Source: Tipula vernalis (lineage: Eukaryota > Arthropoda > Insecta > Diptera > Tipulidae). Taken from it: 64,000 bases of DNA. Location: NCBI GenBank assembly GCA_958295665.1, contig OY282560.1, positions 303,983,536 to 304,047,535 of the forward strand. Reading direction: 5' to 3'. A program made the position numbers and the translations under genes. Under the pieces are notes generated by a model. The model made no database searches. It worked only from the letters and a program-made list of their open reading frames with translations, and was not told the DNA's origin. Positions 55,038-64,000 of the stretch are shown in pieces; positions within the stretch are counted from its first letter, which is position 1, and every line of letters begins with the position of its first letter.

Positions 55038-58000
55038 TTAGTCTTGGTAACGTGTTGTGGGTCGTGTGATACGCTCTGCCCGCGTCATTGTCGATGTCGG
55101 TTTAAACCGAGGTTGAAACGAAAGATCAAATCTAACTTCTTTGCCAATTTTCGGTTTATCTTTTCTGATTTCTTGATTCGACGTTGATGGAATTTCCGAC
55201 TGTGTTTGCGAACGTTGAGAATCACTGAAATTAGTGTCGCTTCTGGTCGATGTGACAAATTCGGGTAAAAGTGTTTCTTCCGTTGGATCAACAACCTCCA
55301 TATGACATGCCTTGAGCCTGTCAATCGAAATATTAGCTTGCCTGTTTTTGAAGTCTATCATAAAATATTTGTCTGAACGACTGATAACTCGGAAAGGACC
55401 TTCATAAGGAGTCTGTAAAGCTTTACGCAGTGCATCCGTTCGTACAAATACATGCGAACACTCGTTTAGAGCTTTAGAAACGAAAATTGTCTTGTTACAG
55501 TGTCTAGTGGCTTGTGTAGGTTTAATATGTTCGAAATGGCTTTTTAGAGCCGTGACATAATCCGACTGAGTATGAGAATTTGAGTCCATATGAACTTTCT
55601 CGAAGAATTGACCAGGAATGCGAAGGGTGGTTCCATACACGAGTTCTGCAGACGAAGTTTGAAAATCCTCCCGAAAAGCTGTGCGTAAACCCAATAGCAC
55701 TGATGGCAGAATTCGAGTCCAGTCAGTGCGCTCATAGCACATTATAGCCGCCTTAAGGGAGCGGTGCCAGCGTTCCACCATACCATTGCTTTTAGGATTA
55801 TAGCTGGTAGTTCGGACTCTGTTAAAACCCAGAAACTTTGACAACTCCGCAAACAATTCTGACTCAAATTGTGAGCCTTGATCCGTGACCACTGTTGTTG
55901 GCACTCCGAAACGTGAAATCCATCCGGAATAAATCGCAGCTGCCACAGTTTCCGCCCTAATGTCAGGAACGGGAATTGCTTCCGGCCAACGAGTGTACCT
56001 GTCTATAAAGGTGACACAGTAACGCTGATCTTGCGAAATTGGAAGGGGTCCGATGATATCAAGGTGAACCTCAGAAAAACGTTGGGAAACTTCAGGATAA
56101 TTTCCCATTGGTGCCTTGGTGTGTCGAGAAACTTTAGCCTTTTGGCAAGCCAGGCAGCTTTGAGCCATTCTTCTTACGTCGTTATTGATGGAAGTCCATA
56201 TAACTTTATCAGTAAGAAGTCTAACCGAGCTTTTGACTCCCGGGTGAGCAAGATTGTGAAGACAATTGAAAACGGTCTGTCTAAATTGTTTTGGGATATA
56301 AGGCCGATGAGAGCCGGTAGATGTATCGCAATAAATTACCTGATCTGAACCAATTTCCACCGGAAATTGTTGGAAATTGAGAGAGTTGTTGTTTCTCAAA
56401 AGCTCGCTGAGTTCCGTGTCATTTTGTTGTGCGTTGGCAATCTCGGAGTAGTTGATGGCTTCCGGACTTGAAATTTGTGCAATACGTGATAACGTATCCG
56501 CCACTACGTTGTCAATGCCCGAAACGTGACGTATGTCTGTCGTATATTGACCAATGTAGTCCAAATGTCTAAATTGTCTGGGACTAGCTTTGTCGGTTTT
56601 CTGTTTGAAAGCAAAGATAAGAGGTTTGTGGTCCGTATATAGCGTGAAAATCCGTCCTTCCAATAAATGCTTGAAGTGCTTGATACCTAAATAGGCCGCC
56701 AGCAATTCTCTATCGTACGCACTATAACGTCGCTGTGTCCTATCGAGACGAACTGAGAAAAAACTCAACGGTTCCCAGATTTCGTTCACTCTTTGTTGTA
56801 CTACCGCCCCTACGGCAGTATCCGAAGCGTCTACCATAACGGCGAGTTCGGCAGTGAGTGCTGGATGAGCAAGAATTGTTTGTTCACTGAGTTGGAGTTT
56901 ACAAAGCTCAAAAGCTCTCGAAGCTTCATCCGACCAGGCTATAATCCTTTTGTCATTTTTCTTTGATCCTTTCAAATAATCGTTTAAGATGGCTTGATTA
57001 CCACCTGCATGAGGAATAAACCGACGATAAAAATTCATCATTCCCATGAAACGTCGTAGATCCTTAACTGTTTCGGGACGCGGAAAGTCGTTAATCACCT
57101 TGACCCGCTCTAGTGATGGTTTAATTCCCAAATGATCGATAGAATGGCCTAAAAAATTAACCTGATCTTTAGCGAAATTGCATTTTTCGGTATTAATTAC
57201 GAGTCCCGCATCCGATAATCTTCGGAAAACCATCCGAAGATGCTCATGGTGTTCTTCAAACGATCGTGATGCGATGAGGATGTCGTCTAAGTAGACGAAA
57301 CAGAAATCCAAACTTCGTAGTACGGAATGCATGAACCTCTGGAAAGTCTGAGCCGCGTTCCTCAGGCCGAAAGTCATGCGTTTGAATTCAAATAATCCGA
57401 AAGGAGTTGCTATTGCGGTCTTTGGAACGTCGGTTGGTTCTATGGGTATCTGGTGATATGCCCGGACGAGGTCGATTGTGGAGAAAACTATGCAACCGTT
57501 TAACTGATGCGAAAAATCCTGAATATGAGGGATTGGGTATCTATCCGGTATAGTCACATTATTCAATGAGCGATAGTCTCCGCAGGGTCGCCATTCGCCG
57601 TTCTTCTTTTGGACAAGGTGGAGAGGGCTCGACCAAGCACTACTGGATGGTTGACAGATACCTTGAGAAAGCATTACTTCGAATTCTGCTTTGGCGATAG
57701 CGAGCTTGTCCGCTGCCAGACGACGTGGTTTACAAGACACGGAAGGACCATGAGTCTCCAAGAAATGTGTTATTTTGTGTCTAACTGTGTTCAAAACTTT
57801 CGCTTCCTGAGTGATTTCCTTGTAGTCTTGAAGAATCGATAACACGACTGGATCAATAGAATTAACTTCGATTATGTGTAGTGTGGGCGCTTGAATTGTA
57901 GTAAGCTTAGCCAGAGAATATAACGTTGTACATGGATCAATTAGCTTTTTATTTTTAATGTCCACGAGAAGTCCATACCTGTTCAAAAAATCCGCTCCTA

Positions 58001-58288
58001 CAATTGGAATGGTCACATCTGCTAGGATAAATGTTTGAACGAAAGCTCTTCTGAGGCCCAAATTCAGAGTGAGTTGCCGCGAACCATAGGTATTAACAGG
58101 AGTTCCGTTAGCGGCAAAAAGAGGAGATTGAAATTTATTTTTTAGTTTCTCTTCTGAGGTTGCCGGAATAACAGAAATTTCTGCTCCGGTGTCTATAAGA
58201 TATTGTCTTCTAGTTGTAGTGTCATATATCATGAGGCGGTGAAGAGTTTGGCTATCATTTATTACCGCCGCAATAAATGAGCCGTCTA
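55038..58288 (-). CDS. Pol polyprotein of second CsRn1-like element
   Basis: The -1 frame is open from the frameshift site to 55038. From the first in-frame Met (58232), rough residues: protease [12 protein letters not shown] near 12; [16 protein letters not shown] motif, [23 protein letters not shown] near 314; RNase [16 protein letters not shown] near 467 and LYTDHKPL; integrase zinc [11 protein letters not shown]...CLACQKAK near 659-690; core LDIIGPLP near 724, [10 protein letters not shown] near 781, Glu in [10 protein letters not shown]; Arg/Ser-rich tail. All catalytic positions are intact. The region before Met (IDGSFIAAV and so on) is conserved with the other element and is likely translated after frameshifting. 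The 3' edge lies about 200 bases from the LTR. Confidence 0.92.
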
Positions 58289-59410
58289 TTTTTTTGAAAA
58301 TTTTTCAGCGGAAAACAATTTACAGCGTGGATCACATTTGCGTGCTTTGTCATTAAATTTGGCATGATACCAACAAATTCCATCTTTAATGGATACGCTA
58401 GATGATCGTGAGCGTGATCTAGAGTGATGACGCTCCCGAGAATTATAATCTCTATGATTAGATGATCCGACGTTAGGTGAATGGGAGCGCTGAAAATTGT
58501 TGACCGCTTGAGAAATTTCGTGAATTTGCTTTTGCATGCTATCGAGTTTAGTCGCCATATCCGTTGATTGTGAAGACATAGCCATAATATGGGGTCCCTT
58601 GAAAGCGTCGTAAACTCTATCCGCTAGTTCGGCGATTTTTTCCAATGGCTCTTCTGAACCTGCAATTGTTGCACGAACTGCGGCAGGTAACTTTTGTTCC
58701 CAAAGAACTCTGATCGTTGATTCTGGAAAATCTTTCCTAGCTAAATCCCTCATTAGCCGCAATAATTGTGATGGCTTCTTATCGCCAAGATCGTAGCCTT
58801 TTAATAACGTATTAATTCGTTCAGCGGCTGAAGCACCGAGCCTACCTAACAGAGCTTCTTTTAATTCCGTGAAGCAATTCGCACTAATCGGTCTAATTAT
58901 AATATCATTAACCAACGAAGCTAGTTCAGATGTGAGAGTTCCAACGACTGCATTATATTTAGCATGTTGGCTGGTGATTTTGGAAGCTTCACATTGAGCT
59001 TCAAAAACTGTAAACCACAGTTCGGGCTTATTCGTCCAAATCGGAGATGGCTTTGGAGAAATATAACTGATTTCTGAACTGCTGTTAGGAGGTTCAGTTA
59101 TGGGAGCTGATGTCGCTTTCGAATTAGGAGGTAAATCCGTCCCTAATCGTAATTGTGCCATGGCACTATCTATCCCTTCTTTAATCTGATCTGCTATTAA
59201 ATTTTTTATTTGTGTTGGTGTAAGTTCGACAACACGATCCTTCGTTCCACCCTCATTTTCATCATCCTTGTGAGCACTGACAAAAAAGCTAGATTCAAAA
59301 ATATCCTTAAACGCTCGATTAAACAAAATTGTCGCGACAAAAAAACCAAGTAAAAAATTCGGAAGTACTGAGGTTAAATACACTAGAATATCCATTGTAA
59401 TTGTAAACAC
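58286..59410 (-). CDS. Gag protein of second CsRn1-like element
   Basis: 374 residues. The N-terminus has a long hydrophobic segment ([19 protein letters not shown]), predicting a membrane anchor as in the sister element. The capsid part reads [37 protein letters not shown] and [17 protein letters not shown] coiled-coil segment ([18 protein letters not shown]) and an Arg/Ser-rich stretch precede the CHCC zinc motif [18 protein letters not shown]. It ends FSKK then TAG, with the slippery A-AAA-AAA just before the stop. The start at 59410 is the first ATG after the leader. MDILVYLTS at 59395 is a possible alternative. Confidence 0.88.
   Translation of the reverse strand: MFTITMDILVYLTSVLPNFLLGFFVATILFNRAFKDIFESSFFVSAHKDDENEGGTKDRVVELTPTQIKNLIADQIKEGIDSAMAQLRLGTDLPPNSKATSAPITEPPNSSSEISYISPKPSPIWTNKPELWFTVFEAQCEASKITSQHAKYNAVVGTLTSELASLVNDIIIRPISANCFTELKEALLGRLGASAAERINTLLKGYDLGDKKPSQLLRLMRDLARKDFPESTIRVLWEQKLPAAVRATIAGSEEPLEKIAELADRVYDAFKGPHIMAMSSQSTDMATKLDSMQKQIHEISQAVNNFQRSHSPNVGSSNHRDYNSRERHHSRSRSRSSSVSIKDGICWYHAKFNDKARKCDPRCKLFSAEKFSKK
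58289..58295 (-). promoter_or_regulatory. Predicted -1 ribosomal frameshift site (A AAA AAA)
   Basis: The gag codons TCA AAA AAA TAG contain the heptamer A-AAA-AAA directly before the stop. Slipping back one base gives the conserved pol entry (AAA AAA ATA GAC). Same position as in the element at 40388-46464. Confidence 0.78.
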
Positions 59411-59880
59411 TTAGCCGAAACGAATGTAATTATAATTAACGAAATTGTATAGACGCGCGTGGTTTCAAGACCTAACCTATAAACTGAAACAGGCTAAAAC
59501 TGGATTTTTCACAATGTACGCTCACTTAAATATAGATTAGTTATGGAATTTATCTATTTGAAATATGGTTTTCCCATTTCAAATATTGAAATAATTCAAA
59601 TATAATTAACAAACTAAAATTATTATTAATATGTACTAAATTCTAATATACTTAAATTATAACATGGCTGTTGAAACATCCCTCGTGGTGATGAATCCAA
59701 TATGCGTATGTATATCGATGACGAATCCAATATGAATGTATATCGATGAAGAATCTCATATGAATATATAATATATTGCTGGCAAAAAAATTTTTTGGGG
59801 TTAAATAACCCACACCTCGTGTTCAATTTTACGACTGGAATTTTTTAAATTAGCGCTCCATCACGTCGGGGTCACCAATT
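59411..59880 (-). promoter_or_regulatory. 5' leader with three tandem 27-bp repeats
   Basis: Three consecutive units (59690-59716, 59717-59744, 59745-59768) share GATGA, AATCCAATATG and TATATC words. No other structure was recognised. Confidence 0.5.
59860..59877 (-). other. Primer binding site, tRNA-Trp
   Basis: The minus strand reads TGGTGACCCCGACGTGAT, identical to the site at 45983-46000, about three bases inside the 5' LTR. Confidence 0.9.
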
Positions 59881-60336
59881 TTGGGGTTATTTTGATATTC
59901 TTATAACCCGCGTGTTTATTTTAAGGTTGATGGAGCCCCACAATTCACTGCGCACAGCGTACACGCTATATTTGAGTCTAACCTCACTCTTCGGCGTTAT
60001 ACGTTTTTTTTCGGGTGTGTAAAATAAATTTAGTACACGGCGACACAACTTTTCTTTAACTTTATTTTTATTATTATTCAATTTAGTAATAATCCAAAAA
60101 AACTACAATTTTTTTACATTTAATACAATCCGAACGTACCAAATATAATGTTCGGTTAGCTAAATAAAAACTGAACTGATCGGTGGTACGATCTTTTTAG
60201 TAATCTTATTTTATTTTTTTGACACAAAAAATGTCCGCTTTTTGGGTTTTTGTCTTGGGTATAGTTTTGTTGCCCTAAACACCAATTTGTGTTTAGATTG
60301 ACATTTTTTATATTTTTAGTTGAGCCAAACGCCACA
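59881..60336 (-). repeat. 5' LTR of second CsRn1-like element
   Basis: Partner of 54379-54834 with about four substitutions. Confidence 0.93.
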
Positions 60337-60341
60337 CATTT

Positions 60342-61085
60342 AACGTTTCCATAAATTTCGAGGTATTTAATACGACATTAATTTAATTTAGACTATCACC
60401 AAATCATTTCCACAAGTTTATTTAAAAAATAATAATTATCCGAACAAATGGTAAATTCATTATTTGTAATACATTGATAATAAACTAATTTATTCATACG
60501 TACATATAAATCAAAGCTTTAATTTATGTGAAGAAATGTACCAACTTTCTTCTCGATCTTTGTTTTTTATTATTTCCATATTCCATTTAAGAACATTGTG
60601 TGTGTATGCTTCGTTACAATTTTACATATGGATTTACTCGCTTTCTTTTTAGGTACATACATCAAAACCAAAACAAATGGTGTAGTAATTGTAGTTTGAG
60701 AATCCGTTTTTGTTAAGTTGTATTATATTAGTATTAGTGTTATGTCGCCGTATACAAACACGATATTCAAATTTTCTATTTAAATATTTACTATATAAAA
60801 CCATAGAAAAATTACAAAGAGAACAGAAACTAAACTAAAATATTGAAGCAATTTAACATTCAGACTAGGGAGCAGTTGGTTGATTGAATGTACATGTTTT
60901 CAAATCGGAGTTCTTACTGACTCACCACAAACAATACAACACAAAGAACCCAAACCAAGCAGAACCCGAAAACACAAAAGAGAGAGCAAAAATGATACAT
61001 AATTGGGTTCTTTTTACGAAGAAGAAACATGATAATTTTGTTGTTGTTGTTTTGTGGTGTTTCTTAGAAGAATTTAGACAATGTG
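60342..61085. other. AT-rich spacer, nothing recognised
   Basis: Short frames only (for example 60884-61147 plus), without motifs. Confidence 0.4.
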
Positions 61086-62382
61086 TTCGTTGTCTTCAGT
61101 TACATTGCGGTTGGCTCAATTTGGGGAGCCTTCTAACCCTATTCTGAATCTAAATTGTTTATTAAAACTATGTCCTGTTCTGAGTCCGCATATCAGTTTT
61201 ATATCTTTGTGATTTAGTTTACTGTTTCTGAACCAAATTTCTTTAGGAACTGTAGGGGATATGTGTCTGTAATATCTAGCTCTCGTCGCGACCATAACCA
61301 AATATTCTTCTTTCCAATCCTCCTGTATCACGTTGTTAATTATTTTCTTAGTGTTTGAAATGACTGGGTCGTTGCCTAAGGTGTGTGAAGGTGATAGAAT
61401 TGCTTTTCTAGCTAGATCATCCGCCATATCGTTTCCTGCGTTTCCTATATGGCCTGGTATCCACTGTAATAAAATGTTTTTGGCTTTGTTGTGTCGGGCT
61501 AGGTCTATTATCTGATTTTCTTAGTGTTTGTTAGTTTTCTTTCTCAGCGCCTCCTGTAAAGATAGACACGCACTTTGTGAGTCTGTTAGTATAATGATAT
61601 ATTTGTTCTTGAGGAGCTGAGCTAGTGTTGTGGCAACTTTTATTCCTATAGTTTCTATTGTTTTGATGTCTGTATTATTTACTAGTTTTATGGCGTATTT
61701 GGTTTTGTTGTATTCCACGTAGATTTCTATTCCTGCTTCGTTTCCTATCAGTGATCGATCTGTGTATATTCTGCTGTAACCGCTATAATTTTCTAACGTT
61801 TCTGAGGTTAATTTGAGTAGTTCAGTGTGGTTGTGTCCTTTTTTATTCGTGATGCCAGTGATGAATGGTTCGATTGATAGGTATTTGGAGAATTAGTTTT
61901 TATGTGGATTAGATTTAATTTTCGTGAAAAAGTTGTTATTGATGTATAATTTGTTTAATATCGTGGTAGATGTAAAATTTTTTATTTCTTCGCCAATGGT
62001 TGAATGTTTAGTCATATAAATTAATGATTTTTTTTTTGTTATCCAATTCAAGTTTCATTTTTGTAGCCTCTCCCAGAACAGCTGGAATAGGAGTAGATTT
62101 TGCCAATCCAAGACACGCTCTCAGTTCAGTGATGATATATAGTATGCAAATTCTAGTTTAGATTTTATAAGAGATTTGAAGATATTTAACATGTTGAGAT
62201 TTGAAGATATTTAACAGTGGTTATTTAACGAGAGTCTATTATTCAGTTAAATTCCTAGGATCTTGGTTTCCTTTTTTTCTAGGATTTTTATGTTATTCAA
62301 TTTTATGTTCATTTTCTATTTATTGTTCCTGCTTGCAAAACAACTTAGGTAATGAGATTTTTCCGGATTAATTGTGTAGCGT
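61086..62382 (-). pseudogene. I-like LINE ORF2 3' part: RT thumb, RNase H, C-terminal tail (broken)
   Basis: Minus strand from about 62382: RT thumb (INPEKSHYLSC, KILGI, NNRLSLNNH), then degenerate sequence, then RNase H in one frame from about 61890: YSRIYTDRSLIGNEAG (TDGS-type Asp kept, Gly changed to Arg), a Glu in IETIGIKVA, ILTDSQSACLSL, a TAA stop near 61521, then LLQWIPGHIGNAGNDMADDLARKAI and a C-terminal block (ICGLRTGHSFNKQF). Because the same frame continues past the TAA, it is a simple nonsense change. RNase H after RT is expected of the I clade. The break on its upstream side is the LTR of the env-bearing element. It is related to the 25-28 kb LINE, which lacks exactly this part. 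Confidence 0.75.
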
Positions 62383-62821
62383 TCCGTACGGTAGGGTACG
62401 AGGCTAAGAGCAGAGTGGGAGAGGGTGCCAGCTGGGAATCAATCAGCGATTGTTTTGGTTGGGTAAGAAACGTTATTATTATTTAAGCCCTTGCCTATAA
62501 AATGTAACTTAATGAGTTAGAATGGAATTCGGTTTAAAAAAAACACTTTATTTATCAAAATCCAAACTTAAACCACAACTTAACTTATACCACAAATTAC
62601 ATGGTTTTATATAAAAATAAAATTATCTTACTTTGCAAAAAGTAATATAAAAATTCTTATTCTAAAAAATTGAAAAAGGTATATTAAATTGCATTATATT
62701 TATGGTAGATCAGCATATTTGGTCTTCGCGTGTCTCGGTAGTCACGTTGTGCTGGATCGGTGTTATCATTGGTGTCAACTAAGCACGTTGTGCTTATTCA
62801 ACATTACTCATGGTGTTAACT
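62383..62821 (-). repeat. 3' LTR of errantivirus-like element
   Basis: The minus strand begins AGTTAACACC after the polypurine tract and runs to about 62383, where LINE sequence resumes. It contains AATAAA on the minus strand near 62546. Its partner is outside the window, so the inner end is approximate. Confidence 0.65.
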
Positions 62822-62832
62822 CCTCCCTTCTT
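62822..62832 (-). other. Polypurine tract
   Basis: The minus strand reads AAGAAGGGAGG immediately before AGTTAAC. Confidence 0.75.
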
Positions 62833-62852
62833 AAAAATCCACGTCCCGTGGA

Positions 62853-64000
62853 TCAAAAATTTAACTGGATAGATTGAATTCCAGGTTGATGAGTGGGAAG
62901 TTCCTCTTGGACAGTTGGTTTTGAGAAGATCAGCAATCCCCTTCGATGAGCGAGTCTCGCCCTGTGTATTAAAAAAATGATAATCAGGCCACAAATAATG
63001 ACTATGATCCCTCCGTCAATAGCGGCCGCTTCCTTGTGTTCGTTGTATAATTCTTGTAATTGCGCAATATTCCCTAGGTATAGGTTGTGTAGGTATCCGG
63101 GATCTATTTTAAAACCCTTCTCCGTGATGTTCGTGCGTAATACACATGGTAAGACTTGGAATGTCTTCACTTCCTTACTTACGAATGTGGCATTGTTGAT
63201 TTGGACCGTTTCGTTAGCATATTGCACCAAAAAGCTTCCTTTTAAGTGTTGACTCGTGTTGTTATATGAAATTTTTCCGTCGAAGTTGCTCAGAAATATG
63301 GTATGATCATTGAGGGTTTCAATGATTTCTTGTTTGTGGAACTGGTACTCGCATTTAGCATTTAATCCTTTTATCAGTTGATAGATATAATGATCCGGTA
63401 GTATTTTCTTTAAACCGCTTAGATTGCAAATGGTCGTTTCTCCGAATATGTGGTATTTTCTGACAATTCCAAATATGTCATCTTGATTGAGAAGAAGTTC
63501 GTTAAATTCCATGTATATGCGTTTATTGTGACTGGAGGTTGATCTTATGATGATGTGATTGTAGTCCTGTCTGCTAGTTTTCGGCATTGAGAGGACGTAA
63601 AGGAGAGTGGATTCCTTCATGATCATCATTGGTTCAGCATATTCGATTGCCTCTATCTCGTTGGCATACGGCAGGGTTTCAATTTCCATGATTAAACGAC
63701 TAATTTCACCTTTACTCAACAAATTAGTATTGACGATGTTTCCTTTGGCTAACTGGACAGCTCGGACTATTTCATATATTTCGTCTTTGAGAATGGTGAG
63801 TCGATTAAACAAGACTTGGTGAAGTTTTTCATCTGATTCGTGGTGTAAGTGGTCCATAATTTTGTTGTACTCCGCAAGCAATTGTTGAGTTGTATTTGTC
63901 AGACCTTTGTTAATCCTGTACTGTTGATTGTTGTTGATAATTATCTTGTTTTGGCTAGTTATTATCTGATCCCAATCAGTAGCATCGGGTGATCCTGCTA
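62853..64000 (-). CDS. Envelope glycoprotein of errantivirus-like element, C-terminal part
   Basis: The frame is open from the window edge to a TGA at 62853-62855 (about 382 codons visible). No true ATG is needed because the start lies outside. Family knowledge places this as the transmembrane subunit of an insect errantivirus Env, related to baculovirus F proteins. Visible features: several N-glycosylation sequons (NNT, NET, NAT, NIT), paired Cys residues, one strongly hydrophobic segment near 62965-63025 as the membrane anchor, and a cytoplasmic tail of about 45 residues. The cleavage site and fusion peptide, if present, would lie upstream of the window. There are no breaks in the visible part, so this copy may encode a full Env. 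Confidence 0.8.
   Translation of the reverse strand, partial: AGSPDATDWDQIITSQNKIIINNNQQYRINKGLTNTTQQLLAEYNKIMDHLHHESDEKLHQVLFNRLTILKDEIYEIVRAVQLAKGNIVNTNLLSKGEISRLIMEIETLPYANEIEAIEYAEPMMIMKESTLLYVLSMPKTSRQDYNHIIIRSTSSHNKRIYMEFNELLLNQDDIFGIVRKYHIFGETTICNLSGLKKILPDHYIYQLIKGLNAKCEYQFHKQEIIETLNDHTIFLSNFDGKISYNNTSQHLKGSFLVQYANETVQINNATFVSKEVKTFQVLPCVLRTNITEKGFKIDPGYLHNLYLGNIAQLQELYNEHKEAAAIDGGIIVIICGLIIIFLIHRARLAHRRGLLIFSKPTVQEELPTHQPGIQSIQLNF

Larger units (their letters stand above)
54379..60336 (-). mobile_element. Second CsRn1-like Ty3/Gypsy retrotransposon, apparently intact
   Basis: A 5958-bp element with 456-bp LTRs that differ at about four positions (0.9 percent), a tRNA-Trp primer site and a CATTT duplication (54374-54378 and 60337-60341; the LTR edge is uncertain by a base or two). 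gag and pol are both uninterrupted. It shares clade, layout, primer and frameshift signal with the element at 40388, but the LTRs and much of the protein sequence differ clearly, so it is a distinct family. Confidence 0.92.
62383..64000 (-). mobile_element. Errantivirus-like LTR element, 3' end only (env and 3' LTR)
   Basis: An env-type ORF that is open to the window edge is followed by a polypurine tract and an LTR-like stretch that begins AGTTAAC, as LTRs of gypsy-type errantiviruses do. The element sits inside the I-like LINE, interrupting its RT thumb at about 62383. gag and pol, if present, lie beyond the window. These insect endogenous retroviruses are known for env genes of baculovirus F-protein ancestry. 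Confidence 0.8.

Noticed and set aside
54385..60081. Small ORF repeated at 54385-54579 and 59887-60081
   Set aside because: It lies inside the two LTRs of one element. Repetition is due to LTR identity, not to a gene.
1..64000. Search for CRISPR arrays, tRNA, rRNA or bacterial operons
   Set aside because: The repeats present are tandem arm units and LTRs. tRNA-like words are primer sites of LTR elements, 14-18 bases long, not genes.

Overview
The window is AT-rich eukaryotic DNA that is almost entirely transposable elements, many nested or broken. I infer an insect, most likely a fly. The reasons are an errantivirus-type env element, mdg3-like and CsRn1-like Ty3/Gypsy elements, a BEL/Pao relic, Jockey-, I- and LOA-type LINEs, a mariner fragment, a foldback-like element, a P-superfamily (THAP9-like) gene, and short GT-AG introns. 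I saw no bacterial gene, operon, CRISPR array, tRNA or rRNA.

Layout. 1-745: ORF1 relic of an I-like LINE. 746-4790: broken Jockey-type LINE. 4791-6955: no recognisable gene. 6956-13729: decayed mdg3-like Gypsy element carrying a nested LOA-type LINE (8873-10771, with target duplications) and a mariner fragment (about 12244-13015). 14110-15028: relic of a DUF7869-type protein. 15359-20146: apparently intact mdg3-like element with 185-bp LTRs, one 1439-residue ORF and an ATTA target duplication. 20236-23697: LTR element whose only ORF is gag-protease fused to an integrase tail. 23764-24223: solo LTR of the same family.

24735-33765: composite region. A near-identical inverted repeat (24735-25000 and 33483-33765) encloses an I-like LINE lacking its 3' end and a 4-kb foldback-like palindrome whose arms are built of roughly 110-bp tandem repeats. 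35933-39110: BEL/Pao relic. 39639-47623: an unrecognised multi-exon gene with in-frame stops, split by a 6.1-kb CsRn1-like element (40388-46464, AATC duplication). 48127-53010: multi-exon THAP9-like transposase gene. 53966-54269: MITE. 54379-60336: second, apparently intact CsRn1-like element. 61086-62382: I-like LINE 3' end with RNase H. 62383-64000: 3' LTR and env of an errantivirus-like element that runs off the window.

Both CsRn1-like elements have the same plan: a tRNA-Trp primer site, a CHCC-type Gag zinc motif, a hydrophobic Gag N-terminus and an A-AAA-AAN slippery heptamer directly before the gag stop, so Pol would be made by -1 frameshifting. Two other LTR lineages carry a SAP-like motif at the Gag N-terminus. 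Almost all element ORFs, the split gene and the THAP9-like gene are on the minus strand. The plus-strand exception is the nested LOA-type LINE.
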